Assembly: GCA_002794775.1 (NCBI GenBank) | Contig: NBAY01000108.1 | Location: 30,086-94,085, forward strand | DNA from: Porodaedalea pini | Lineage: Eukaryota > Basidiomycota > Agaricomycetes > Hymenochaetales > Hymenochaetaceae | DNA length: 64,000 nucleotides | Direction: 5' to 3' | Shown: positions 48,238-59,780 of the stretch, one piece after another | How positions within the stretch are numbered: position 1 is the first letter of the stretch | Layout: every line of letters starts with the position of its first letter | Program-made: the position numbers and the translations under genes | The notes under the pieces: model-generated | Told to the model about the DNA's origin: nothing | The model's input: the letters and a program-made list of their open reading frames with translations, nothing else | Databases searched by the model: none

Positions 48238-49856
48238 TCAGGGCTCATAGTAAATCTCGGACTTAGGAAAGGCAGCCTTGAGCGTATCTTCCTTTATGTG
48301 TGCACACCGCACGACCTCGACTCTCGGGACCTCGACCCCGTCCTGAAAAAGGTCTTCCCGAAGCAACTCCATGAAGCTAACGGACATCATGTCACAATCA
48401 CGAAAGCGGAGGCAACGGAGCCTGGGGGCCACGTAGTCGTCGCTGCGTTCCTCCCAAAGCATATCGATGTCATGTGAAGGTGCAATTACGCAGATAGTTT
48501 CAAGTTCTTTAGGGGCATAATTGAGGACGAATGCGAAGTTAAGGCAGAAGGAACTGCGTGTAGGGCCTGACAGATCCAAAGTGAGGTTCCTGAGGGATGG
48601 AACACTCGGCAGGAGCCACTCCATGAGACTGTCCAACCGTACGACATTATCCTCCGCTTCTTCCTCTGTGTTATTTTCGAGGTAGACAAGTCGGAATGTC
48701 GATTCGGTTACGTTAGGAAAGCTGAAGTTCTGCGCAATTCGCTCGAAAATATCGGGCGATGTATGTCCCGAAGCAGAAACATTCAATGTATGGAGGTTCG
48801 GAACTACGACCGGGCTAGAACTGATTTCCTCGACATCTGTAGGAGGCATACCGAACCTTCCTACGTCGAAAAAAGACACGACGAGTGTCTGGAGATGCGG
48901 TGAGGATGATAGAAGACGCCTAAGCGCAATGATATCGAACGAATATAACTCAAGGTCGCAGCGTATAAGATTGGCACCGAGAACCTGCTGAGGGATGTGA
49001 TCAGAGGATTTTAGATAGCGTAGGGACGGCATCCTGCAAGTCTCGTAGAAATGAACAATATCGTCAAAAGGGAAAAGCGGGAGGAAAGCATTGAGCGACA
49101 AGCTGTGAAGGGCGGGTAGCTCTGCATTCCCAAGCTTCCGTTGCAGGATAAGAACTTGCTCTGGGATCATGGCTGGGAGTTGAAGAGTGCCGATACGCGA
49201 TGTTTGTGCGAGGATCGTGTCCATGGGAGTCTCGAGGTTTGAATTTCTCGAACCTATACCGTCCCGATAGAGGACGCACGTGAGTGGAAGATCGCGACTG
49301 AGCTTCAGGACGGATTTGATCTGGTTGCACGTCATATCTGTGTGCAGCTTGCAGTTCGCCCAAAGTTGCGGAGAGGCGACCATCACCGACCTAAACCGTC
49401 TGCACACGCTCGAGAGATTGACAACCTGTCCAAAATCGTCTTCAACGAAACCGAGAATGATAGCAAGGATTTCGTCCGGGAGCCTGTCGAGTCCGTGCCC
49501 ACAAGCAGCGCTGGTGAGGATGGAATCCAACGCAAAGATCCTATTCTTCAACGCGTCTGTCAAGCCGTTTAAAACGTGAAGCATGTTGTTAGCTTGTCTG
49601 AGGGTATTTCGATGCCCTTCAAGCGCACGTAACGCATCTTTTCCACGCGGAAAAATAAAGTCAAAGAGACTGAAAAGATTTTTCTTCGGATTATGCTCCT
49701 GAGGCGATCGTCCTAGAGACTCGATACTCACCTGTCATGAATGACCTTTCCCCAGACTTGACTCGCGCTGAAAGTGTCCGACTCTATGCCCTTCAACTCC
49801 TCGCTGAGATAAGATAGGAGGGTTTGAGCAACCTTCGTTTCCAATATGATGTCCAT
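48238..49856 (-). CDS. F-box / LRR-like protein (intact)
   Basis: Exons 49856-49732 and 49669-48238, with a 62-bp GT-AG intron (phase 2), give 518 aa. The exon 1 peptide begins MDIILETKVAQTLLSYL and matches the style of exon 1 in the 19.5-kb pseudogene; a single-exon reading that starts inside the intron is wrong. A coiled region precedes the F-box (HGLDRLPDEILAIILGFV, then VNLSSVCRRFRSVMVASPQL). About 380 residues of irregular leucine-rich repeats follow, ending AAFPKSEIYYEP. The expected role is the substrate receptor of an SCF ubiquitin ligase via Skp1. The LRR part resembles the broken copy at 52.3 kb. Confidence 0.83.
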
Positions 49857-50335
49857 GAGTGCGTCGGCGACTCGGCGTCTTCAAGTTGGGCAGCCAAACG
49901 AAAGCACGCTACTATACGAAAAGAAAACAATTTCAGTCTCGAGCTCAAAGTATCAAACTCAACTCTGACCTTCAATCGTAGATCTCAGTTTGATAGGAAT
50001 GCTGCGCTATAGATTCGGGAGGTGGTGACCAACTGATTTGAACGCACCTTGCGGGCGCGTACTAACTATACAGTCACATGATTGGTGATACTGCCAGCGT
50101 TTACAATTACATAACTCAAAACGTGGCAGAAATATGGAAGGAAAACGTCCGATAATCTATTTTGCCAGAGGCGTTGAAGCGTCAATGAGAAGAATCAATA
50201 AGTATACGGTATGCCCAGCCACTAAGAAACAATACAAGATAGATATTGTAAGAGACCCAGTGCGAATTTGAAGAATGACGAGTATTGTAGTGTATGTCTT
50301 ATAGTTGGATGGAACAATACAGATAGACAAGACAA
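49857..50335. other. Intergenic region, no gene seen
   Basis: Between the F-box gene and the 3' end of the transporter gene, both on the minus strand. Nothing recognisable. Confidence 0.5.
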
Positions 50336-51785
50336 CTACGTGCCCGAGGCGCGTCGTCTCTGCCGTTCCCGGTACTCTACGGAGGCGTACCAGGCACCGC
50401 CAATAAGCGTGAGGATGATGCCAAGCGCATTTACGGGGGTGATAGTGAGATCGAAGAGGAAGACAGCGAAGAGGATCGTAAGAACCTGCTTCACGTTCGC
50501 TAAACCCGACCCGCCCGTTCGTTAGCACCGGGATACATTTGAACCAATTAACGACGTACCGGCAACGGTCATGCTAAGCGCCCCAACTTTCTTGTTCGCG
50601 GTGAAACTCACGACATTGAGCGCGAACGCGAGCATTCCGTTCGTCACTAGTGCCGCCGCCCGCCCGACACCCATCTCCCGAGCCGAAGCGGCGCGCACAC
50701 GCTCGAGCTCGCCTGAGAGCAGTGCAACGAATACGCACTGTACGAATGCGAGTGGGGACATACGCGAGAGCAGGTCTAGCGGGTGGAGTTGAAGGCGTAC
50801 GTGCGGTCGTGCAGGTAGAGAAGTGCCCACGGAGGAGGCACGATGGTGCGTATGGGATGTTGAAGATGAAGTGTGGGAAGAGCCAGGACCAGAGGTACTG
50901 CTGCTTGGCTGTGGCGATTGTAGAACGTTGGTAAAGACCGTCTTGAGAGCGGCGAGGAAGGTGCCAAGGAGAGTAAGGAGAAGACCCCAGGTCGTAAAAT
51001 AATAATCTCCAAAGGTCCTGAGAGAATTGAATGTATGAATGTGAGGTGGAGGAGCGCTGGAGAAGAGAAAGGAACACGCACGCGAAGCCGACGCCCGCGA
51101 TGACAGGCAGGAGCGAGACCAGTTTCTTGGCGCTGTAGCGAGTATGCAAGAACACAAACGAGATCGCCATGACGAATATGGGCGTTGCGGCACGTACAAC
51201 TTGATGGAACTGGATCCCGCGAAGCAATTTAAGAACTCAGACGTCTGTCCGAAAATAACGAGATCGTCGCTGCAGACGTACCGGGACAGTGACCAGCCCG
51301 AGACTCAGGTTGCTGACTGCGATGTTGACAGTGTACAGCACGCTGAATGCCCCGAGGACAGCGTTTTCAGATAGCGAGAGCGCGCGCGGCTCGAACGCAC
51401 CACGCTCCATTAGGATGTACCCGCCGATGGTGCCGCATAGCGCGTGCAACGCGGTAAGTGTATATGGGAATGGGAAGCGCACGAGCACAAATTTATTGTA
51501 CAGGGTCAGGCTGAGATTGGAGAGGAAGTAGAGAATGAGCCATGAGAGCTGACTGCCTGAGACCGTCGACGCTGCTGATGACGACGGTGGTCGTGCATGT
51601 CGCGAGTTACGATGGTCGGGCTGCTCGGCATCGATGGGCTCGGAAAGCTCAGACTTCGAAAGAGTGAACGGCGACGTCGTGAGCGGAACCTGGTCCTGGA
51701 CATCGTGTCTGGAGTCTGCCGTCCAGGTGAAAGGGAGTGTCGTGGACGACCAGGATGCAAGAAGGTCACGCAAACCACGCTGCAT
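50336..51785 (-). CDS. TPT-family (nucleotide-sugar/triose-phosphate type) transporter
   Basis: Exons 51785-51282, 51209-51082, 51017-50560 and 50499-50336 on the minus strand (introns 72, 64 and 60 bp, all GT-AG) give 417 aa. The first about 65 residues are polar. About ten hydrophobic segments follow, with the family signature NLSLTLYNKFVL early, VTVPFHQVVRAATPIF at an exon junction, and FTNVLQ after TWGLLLTLLGTFLAALKTV. The last segments hold MLAFALNVVSFTANKKVGAL, then VNALGIILTLIGGAWY. Fungal members of this drug/metabolite-transporter branch exchange nucleotide sugars or phosphates across Golgi/ER membranes. Between segments 6 and 7 there is a Ser/Thr/His-rich loop. The start is tentative: 51785 is the first ATG before the conserved part, and an extra 5' exon is possible. 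Confidence 0.83.
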
Positions 51786-52324
51786 AGATTTAGTACTTTC
51801 TGCTGCTGTCCTCCAACAAACCGTGTTAGCAAGTGCTGGAAACCGAGTTGAGTAACGCTTACAATTGCATCCAACGGTTGAACGTTGACGGTGAAGGGGC
51901 GAGAAGTGCGTAGAGGACGCGCCGGCGGCCATAAGGCCCTGCGTGTGACACGCGTGCAGATGCCATCTGCAGTGCAACCACGACGACCTCCGGAATGTGA
52001 GCCCATAATTCATTATTTCTTGTCTACTAAAAATCTAATAGTAATGTTGAATGCAAAATAGAATCAGTGCCAAGCTCCTCGCGAACCACAGTATCCGCAT
52101 TTCGTTGAGTTTCAGCACTACATCTAGGATGACTTTCGGGCATCCTAAGCATGATTATGTCTCTTGAGAGAAAAGAGCTACTTAGGCTTGTCTCCCTTTT
52201 CAGTGGGGTATTGGATGTCCACGAGAGCTTATATCTAAGCTCTGGTTAAGTCTGGGAGGTATCGGATAGCGAAAAGTAAGACATCAAATGTTCTTTTCTA
52301 ATCCTTTACTTACGGTTGTATCTC
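51786..52324. other. Intergenic region, no gene seen
   Basis: Upstream DNA of the transporter gene. No exon or repeat is recognisable. Confidence 0.45.
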
Positions 52325-53635
52325 AGAAACTTGTCTCTGGATGTGACCACAGATCATGAGGCCTTCAGAGCACCACGGACATGCCTCGAGAGGTTCACCG
52401 GCATGCTGCCAGTCCTCCGCATTCTGGCGGATCGCTTGAACAAGAAACCACTCGTTTAGAAAAGCGGATCAACCAAGCCGCGTTGTGCCAAGGCATACGC
52501 AGACACTTTCTTTGAGGCGGATTGTGGATTATCGCATGTATATGCGCAATTCAGATCTGTGATTCTCTCCTCTCCAAGATTCTGGGTCAATTGCAAGCTA
52601 TCTTCGCACTTGAACCCGAATGAACTTTAGCCGTCATCCATCGCAGCCAGGACATCCCACTGGAGGCTTGTTTAGACCCAGGCTCCGATATTGATCCGCT
52701 GAAGTTAATGCGCGCGAAGACATCATCCTACACAGTGCACTGCTCGAGGAACTAAGTTTTTCGGTGATCGAGGACCCGTTGGCCTTCGTTGGGCTTGGTG
52801 ATGAATTCGAAGGTGTTCAGCTGCCAAGTCTTCGCGGTCTGACTATGAGAGTGAATTTCAACGTCAGATGGGCGGAGTCTGCATCTACCATCCCTTTGTC
52901 GTTGGTGGATTACTGGAGTTTCTTGCTTCGTTTCCTTTGCTTGAGACCCTTGACATTTCATTTAATGAGACTTTACTCAGGCCGGAAGTGGGGACGGAGT
53001 CTCCTGTCATTTTTCAAAACCTCGATTCGCTGGCTCTTCAAGTGTCGGAGTATACATCATCCTTACTTCTCAGTCGCATCTTCGGTAGGTTCAGACTCGA
53101 GAATCTATCTGACCTATCCCTCGGTATAGTGGAAAATGAGCTTGCCGGCTACGATGAACCGGAAGTGGTGGGGTATTTTGCAGAGTACCTATCACGAAGC
53201 GACGCGCTCTTACGCTTCATTCCAAGACATCATCAGTCTCTGCGGAAGCTCAGCTTACGTGCTTCGTTGGGGGGGAGGGGAGTTATGGCAAAAAGGCGAA
53301 GAAGAGATTCCTTCCTTCGTCTTCCAGCGCTTCGATCGGGTGCTTACCGACTTCCCAGACAGTTTGGAGACTCTACTGTTGACCACTCCTTTGCACCATA
53401 TGACTATACGCTGGGATACGGCACAGAAGGATTACACCGTAATCAGTTACCTGTACTTCAACGATGGGAAGGAATTGATGTTGGACTTCTTCGCACTCTT
53501 AGAGGCAGCGTTCTTTGGGATAGCTCGGAGCCAAGAAGGGCGGAATTCGAGCACTTCCCACCGATTCAAGAGAACGAGGTCCGAGCAATGTTCCCGTACT
53601 CTGAGGTCATTTGCATACCTCGGAGAGCACTGTGA
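52325..53635 (+). pseudogene. F-box / LRR-like pseudogene
   Basis: Pieces align in order with the intact gene at 48.2-49.9 kb but in shifting frames. LERFTGMLPVLRILADRL (about 52386-52440) corresponds to its pre-F-box coil. FRSVILSSPRFWVNCKL (about 52555-52600) corresponds to the end of its F-box, and a following RSQDIPLEACL piece to its RDLPLTCVL. LRR-like sequence spans 52764-53270 (LLEFLASFPLLETLDISF), and the closing NEVRAMFPYSEVICIP (to 53635) matches its AAFPKSEIYYEP end. The core F-box LPDEIL is missing; stops at about 52460 and several frameshifts separate the pieces. Clearly non-functional. Confidence 0.75.
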
Positions 53636-53959
53636 TATTGTGGTATGTATGCGACTTCTGTTCTTCTGCCAGTTACTCAAAGGAATACCAAGGTTTCGAT
53701 CCGCTGTAGCAACTTGATAAAGGATGAATGGTGGAATAAGAGTTAGATTGATAGTTACATGACCAACTCTACTGTTTTGAAAAGGCGGTAGATATCAAAA
53801 GACCCGCGCATTTGATATAGTTTTGCACCATGTGACACAGGGCGCCGTCAGACTCAGACTGGGGTGGTTTCGCTCGCCCAAGGTCCATTCTACATATTTC
53901 AACCATAATAGACTCTTGGTGTGCTTGCAAAGCTTGAATTCAAAGCAGATACTAGTTAC

Positions 53960-54185
53960 CAGCTGAAGCCCCGGCAAAGCTGGGACTTCGCTTCAAACAC
54001 AGTGCTTAGATCCATCCCGGCTTCACTGGGACTTGTTTTTTTAAATGCAATGCTCAGATCCATCCTGGCTTCACCAGGACTTGGTTTTTAAATACTATGC
54101 TAAGATCCATCCTGGCTTTGCCAGGACTTGGATTTAAACACAGTGCTCATATCTATTCTGGCTTTATCTGAGTCCTACAGACAAT
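53960..54185. repeat. Tandem repeats of about 57 bp with internal palindromes
   Basis: Four to five imperfect units, each with ATCCATCCTGGCTT, a short spacer, CCAGGACTTGG, a T/A run and A-CAATGCT. Each unit contains a palindrome of the form TCCTGGCTTCACCAGGA. They lie just inside the Helitron 3' end. Confidence 0.8.
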
Positions 54186-54237
54186 ATATTATCTTAGTCT
54201 GTCTGGAAGAAACTTGAATTTTATTGTGAAATTCTAA

Positions 54238-54402
54238 TTACACTAAAGCTTCACTAAATACAATATTGGTTGTCACATTATCTCCTGTATTTCCTTCTAG
54301 AAAGAGAACCTTTACATTTGCTGCACTTGAACACTGTGATAAGGCAACATACAGTTTCCCATGTGTAAGGACAGGTGTAGTAAGCTTATTACTAATATGT
54401 AC
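54238..54402 (-). pseudogene. Helitron PIF1-like helicase, C-terminal fragment
   Basis: Minus-strand frame ending at TAA 54240-54238. The peptide includes PVLTHGKLYVALSQCSSAAN, then VKVLFLEG and TTNIVFSEAL. This is helicase motif VI of Helitron PIF1-type helicases (VFTHGQLYVALSR.....KVL) and their typical end (T.NIVY.E.L), with the motif-VI Arg replaced by Gln. Upstream the frame is interrupted by many stops and no INKSQGQT motif remains. Confidence 0.75.
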
Positions 54403-54949
54403 AATCCTTTCTTTTGTTTCTGCACATTTCTGCTTAACTTGCGACTTCTACAATTATAGACAGCCATATTGTAAATCTTTCTTCCTCAATGTTTTCTGGA
54501 ATGATGCTCAGTGCTGTAGGATGAGGATCATGTAGGAACTCAATGCTTAAACAAAGATTTCCCTTGCTGACTTTTTCTCCAGAGGCTCTGACTTACTCAC
54601 TCAGAGTACTGCTTTCAACCTTACATTGTACTTTACTGCAATCTTCAGTCTGGCTTCCAGTTATGCTCCTATGTTCTCAGCTTTATGTGTCACCTTATTT
54701 TTCCTTGGGACATCCATTGGAGTGAGTCCTAATATAACATAAAGGCCCTGTGCTGTCTTATATGTGCAAACTATTTATTCATCATCAAGAAAGCTCAAAT
54801 TAGTTGATGTGATGTGGCAATTTATACACCAATACTCATGAGGAAGATGGCATAATAACTTGTTAATAAACTTGTTTTTTAAATGATTTTTCCAAATTTG
54901 TTCCAGTGAGAAATGAATTGTTTGAGCTGAAAGTGTGTGTGGATGATTA

Positions 54950-55050
54950 GCATGCTGCCGCTTTGAGGGTTTGTTGGAGTTACCGCTTTCAGCGATTTGT
55001 AAGTTGCCGCTTTCAGCGATCTGTGAGTTGCCGCTTTGAGGGTTTATTTT
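54950..55050. repeat. Short tandem repeats (TGCCGCTTTCAGCGAT type)
   Basis: Four imperfect units of about 24 bp containing CCGCTTT(CA/GA)G(CG/GG) followed by AT/TTTGT.AGTT, within the Helitron remnant. Confidence 0.65.
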
Positions 55051-55314
55051 TTTGTGATTTGCAGGACTGCCTGAAGCGGCAGGAGGGGTGGATTTACCTT
55101 TTGGAGCGCTGACTAAAAGTGGCTGTGTTGAAAGTGGCCGTCGTCATTGTCATGTAATCTTCACGTGACTTCCTGAATTTTTGTACCCAGCTGTATTAAG
55201 ATAAGATTAATATTAATATTGTGAATATTAATGTTGAATAATACTTTTGCGTGATATCAAGTCAAGTGACGTGGCTCGGAGCACCGATCTCACGCTGCTC
55301 CTTTTTCCTCATCC

Positions 55315-56980
55315 ATGATGACCTCAAACATGCAAGTTCACTCTCTGCGTCTTCCCTTTTCTAATTACATTCTGATACAATCTTCAGCAGAAGCGAAAAG
55401 GACGACGTGCCGCGAAAGAATCTCCACCCAAAGAACGACTTGAGTGAGGCTTCACTTACCAAGGTGAAACAATCATTGGACACATTTCGGGTGGCTTACA
55501 ATGAATGTGTTTCTCTTTCTGCTGCAAGGTCAGCCCAATTATTCAATGCATACTGAACGTGAATTTTGACATCTCATCATTGTGTAGCGAAAACCCGGTT
55601 GAACAGGACATGCTCAAAACGATCAAGAAAATGAGAGAGGGCTATGCAATGTCAACGGACATGTTGCGCACCCTTCATAATTTCTGTACAACAATGGAAC
55701 AAAGGATGAAGGACTTTAGAGACCATACCAATCAGATTGCCCTCAATTATGGTCTAGGTCGGCTTCCGGACGAGCTGCTCTCGGAAATACTGTTCCATGC
55801 TGCCACGAAGTCCGAATGCGCGGTGACACTGTCGCATGTCTGTAAACACTTCAGGGCAGCGATGTTATTATCGAAGAAAACGTGGGCAAAGTTTCCACTA
55901 TGCTCGAATTGGGCTCCCGAGCGTATCACGGCCGCCGCGGACCGTAGTGGTGTCCTTCCGCTGGAAGGCCATATAGATGGAGGACACGAACGCGATGGCA
56001 TTGGCCTTGCTGAATCGTCAAAGAACATCCTCTCGTTGAGCCATCGCCTTGACAACCTACAATTTTCGGACCTCACATACTCCGTTGCAAAGGAGGTTCA
56101 GATATATACGGGTGGCTCTCGGCTCCCTACCCTGCACACTCTTCACATCTTTGTTTCTGCCTATCCCATACATTTCTATGGTTCATGGAAGATGCCAGCG
56201 CTTCGTGAAGTATACGTCAACTTCATACCGCTACCTATGTTAGGAAGAAGCCTGGTTCGGTGCTTCCTCGCACTCTCTGGAGCATTCCATCCCGAGGACT
56301 TATTGGAGTTTCTATCATCAGCTAATCTGCTTCAACGACTTACTTTCTCCGTTAACGGATGTTCGCCAATGATTGGCGGAGTGAGTACGCTGTGCTCGGC
56401 TCCTCTCCCATGCCTTGATTCGTTCGGGATTTCATTCGGGCCTCGCATGTCTCCCCGTTTAATTGAATTCCTCGCTGAAAAGATCCGCCTCTCTGGCATC
56501 ACCAAACTGCAACTTTCGACATACGACAGTATCGACTTTCCCGGAGATGCCGATGATACGAATTTAGCTGCATCTTTTCGCATTCTACATGCCAGCCCGC
56601 TGATCCGTGACCTCAAGCTACAGATTCTGACTAACGTGACTCACGATGAGCAACCAGGCAACATTGACTTTGACGCTGTCTTAAGGTTGCTACCGCGAGG
56701 CCTTCAAACCCTGTCATTCGCCACCGACAAAAAGTTGAAATTTTTGACATCGGACCATAATCCAGAGGCCTTTAAGGCTTCCTCGCTTCGCCATATCCGC
56801 TTCCATGATTGCAAGAGGATCGGGAATAATACAATATCTTCCCTCCACGAGTTCTTCCAGACCACGAATAATATTGATATCAATTTCGAGTTTGAGCGGT
56901 GCTCACAATTGAGGAGCGGCACGTACACTCTGGACTCCTTGCGGTCTGCACGGAGTTTTGGGGGACGGCGATCCCGGTAG
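55315..56980 (+). CDS. F-box / LRR-like protein
   Basis: Exons 55388-55528 and 55588-56980 are well supported (59-bp GT-AG intron, phase 2, matching the other F-box genes). Exon 2 has no ATG, so a short first exon at 55315-55331 is proposed. It can be joined in phase only with a GC donor (AT/GCAAGT), giving 516 aa; this first join is tentative. A coiled stretch is followed by the F-box (YGLGRLPDELLSEILFHA, then VTLSHVCKHFRAAMLLSKK) and about 370 residues of LRR-like sequence. The expected role is SCF ubiquitin-ligase substrate recognition. It begins about 100 bp beyond the Helitron remnant. Confidence 0.75.
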
Positions 56981-57455
56981 ATGAAAACCTCACTGTCACT
57001 GGAACAGGGTATTTGTACGTCCCATATATTCAACTGTTGTTGAAATGTCGTTCTATTCACCAGCTTGTTTGTTTGTTTATTGCTAAGATGGCACAACAAA
57101 ACCTTCATATTTGCGACTACAATCCATTTCTCCGACCAGCTGAAGCCGCAACTTGTTGCGTTGTTCCTTGATCACCATTCCTCATGGCAATCGACAGCTC
57201 ACCACCTTCCTATGTGTCTCAACTATTGGAACACTAAAGCCGGTATATTCAGGCGAGGATATAGATAGACAGGATAGAGAAAGTAGATAGGGTGGGATAT
57301 AACGAGGTTTAACACCAACGACGAAATGCAGGGAAAAGACCAAGAAACAAACTGTATATAAGAGCAGAACACAACATGAACTCCAAGCTCAAAGTCGCGC
57401 AATTGCCCACTCAACAACAGTAGTGGCATCTGGAGGCATTTAAAAGACGTGCTTC

Positions 57456-59780
57456 CTAAGTACGACGTTCTGTCTTTGTCTTCGCGTCCGCCGCGATCCC
57501 GCGCAGCGCCCCGCGAAACGCCTCAACGTCAAACGCGAACTGCGGATCTCCCACGCCCTCGCAACGCTGCAGCAAAGCCTCAACATCCACACCAGCCCCC
57601 GCCGAACGTGGTGCGGGTACATTGAGCGCCGAGTTGCTAGCCTGTCCTTCCCCAACATGACCGCCCGAGTCTGGATTCGGAACAGAATTCGAGAATGAGC
57701 CACAACGCATCGGCGTCCCGAGCTTCCGGCGCAGCGACACTGAGTCCGTGTCAGCTTCGGTATCAGATTCAACTTTCCAATGCGCCCCTCGTGATCGACT
57801 CGACTTCAGCGATGGACTAGTGGACAACGACGACGAGGAACCAGAGAGTGCCGGCTTGGCCTCGCCAGACAGCCAAGAGCACACGAGAGGATGGTCAAGC
57901 GTTGGATTATAATCGCAATCATGAAAGAGTTCGAGCTGCGTAATGAAGGATTTTGTTGGGTTGAAGAGCGGAAGCGCTAGACAGAAATAAAACAAAGTAA
58001 AGGGTATAAGATACATAACAAACCCGAGAATAACGAGTTCTGCGTACCTTTTTCAAGGACACCATACGCTTGTGAAGGCATCAGTCCCTTGCAGGACATG
58101 AGGTAAGCACATACTACGGCACACGCCCGCGATTCTGTCGTGCAGTGGATTAAGACACGCTTCTGCAATTCGAAATTCCTATCCTTTATGTTCAAGTCCT
58201 GATCGGACTCCGAACCTGAGTCTGAGCTGACAACTCTATTATCACACAGAGAGCGCTGGATAAAAGAAGACGCCTCGCTCAAACGGATCAGTAGATCACT
58301 TGGATCCGAGTCCGCAAGAGCAAGGTGATAGTGTTCTACTCCTGCTAAAGTAAGGTAATCGGGCTCGCCACAGAAGTCATCTTCTGAGTCTGAGGACGAG
58401 GAAGAGGCTTCCCATCTCAGTTTTGACGGACCGAGTAACGACGAGAGAGAGTTGACAGAAGTTGCAGCCGTTGAAGGCCCTGACATGGGTGATGACAGTC
58501 GGGATACGTATGAGAATGATGACGAGCGAGAAGAGAGTGGGCTGGAGACAGTCGAGTCAGGAGACGAACTCAAGCTCCACGCTGTACTCAAAGGAGGACT
58601 TGTCAACCCTGACGGTCGACGAGCACATCTTGCAGGAGAAGGAGCAGGTGTCAAAGAGGGCAGTGAAGCGGGAGAGATGGCGAGTAAATGAGTGACTTCC
58701 ACTTCACTGAGAAGCGACGAGGCCTCAAAGGGGTCAGTCGGGAAGTCACTTGGAATAAGCAGGGGTCAGAGGTTTTTATTCACACAGAAGGCAGAAGGTC
58801 GAAGGCGTACTCTGTAAGTGATAACGTCGCCTCCTTCTCGTCGTCCAGTTTTATCTCAACGACGTCTCCGACTCGTGTCAGGTACCTGGCTACTTCGCGT
58901 TTCTTCTTGCGCTGCCAAGCTGCATAAGCTGGGTGAGTTCGGACCTGTGCTGGATAATTGGCAAAATAATTGCAGTCGCCGAAAATCTGAAGTTGACGAC
59001 GAAAGCCAAAATTTGGGTGTACCTGTGGTCGACCTTATAGCAACAGCAGTCAATAACGGTCGTCTTAAGTAGACTAGCATAAAAAGACATACGTTTTCGT
59101 ACAAACATGAGTGCAGCTGGAAAAGACAGCTGGCGTGTCGCCATCACTTGTTGAATTAAAAGTAATCCTTCATTATGAGTGACAGCAAATGGCTATGATG
59201 AAAGGAAACTCACAATAGGCGCAGACGACTGTCGTAGAACGCGAAATTCCCATGACGCAATGAACAAGAACCTTATGCTTCTGCACAGAAGCAATACTCG
59301 AGTCTTCTTGCGCCGTTAGTTCGCCCCCCAATTCTCTACCCCTCTTTTCAGTCCCGGTCTGCTGACCATCGCACTCTCCACAGGCAAGTTCTTGCGATAA
59401 CGATGCTCGCAAGGGCTCGAGAGCATCCTTGATGAAAGCGACTGCCGATGGTAGATGAACAAGGACATCTTCGTACTCCGAGTCCTGGATCGGCACGCAG
59501 CGATGCCGCGGATGTTCAACCGTTGGACAAGACGCGTCGCCTGCAGCTCCTACGCCTTCACGCGCCGCCTCAGCCTCGGGGTACTCTGGACACACGGAAA
59601 GAACGTGTGTAATGCCCAGCTCGGGGTGCTCGCGCAGCGTTTTTGCAGCTGCTAAGCTAAATGTGATAAGGGTTTGTGGTCAGTCACTGCCTCTTTTGCC
59701 GCATCTTTCAAGACTCACTTTCCAATGAAGAGGTCATCTAATATTGCTGTGAGGTCCGGTACATCGGTCGACATGCTCAT
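57456..59780 (-). CDS. Tandem dual-specificity phosphatase, second domain degenerate
   Basis: Proposed exons on the minus strand: 59780-59719, 59656-59214, 59146-59093, 59033-58784, 58748-58048 and 57976-57456, 676 aa. Domain 1 (about 1-250) starts LDDLFIGNLAAAKT and has the active-site loop HCVMGISRSTTVVCAYLM (HC-x5-R) and the usual end RRPQVHPNFGF...HPAYAAW. Domain 2 (about 270-560) keeps THLLAISPA and the tail PLFNPTKSFITQLELF. Its loop is HCTTESRACAVVCAYLM, with Cys and Arg only four apart and no Gly, so it is probably inactive. Without splicing, a TGA at 58780-58782 ends domain 1 at 270 aa. A 35-nt GT-AG intron (58749-58783) restores one frame, but that is unusually short; a nonsense or frameshift lesion is the alternative. 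The acidic/Ser-rich linker and C-terminus look disordered. Confidence 0.75.

Larger units (their letters stand above)
53952..55200 (-). mobile_element. Helitron remnant
   Basis: On the minus strand the proposed 3' end is CTAG at 53955-53952 followed by a host T, with an imperfect CCCAGC-TTT-GCCGGG hairpin about 13 nt before it, the hallmark of Helitron 3' termini. Inside lie a helicase C-terminal fragment (54238-54402) and two sets of tandem repeats. The right-hand (5') limit near 55200 is a guess, placed where AT-rich host-like DNA upstream of the next gene begins. No Rep/HUH domain is present. Confidence 0.6.

Noticed and set aside
48238..49731. Single-exon reading of the F-box gene starting at 49731
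   Set aside because: It starts with GTG that is in fact the GT donor of the first intron; a two-exon model with agreeing phase explains the N-terminus better.
49739..49816. Short plus-strand frame with protein-like composition (MNDLSPDLTRAESVRL)
   Set aside because: It is the antisense of exon 1 of the F-box gene, whose phase and similarity to the sister genes are convincing.
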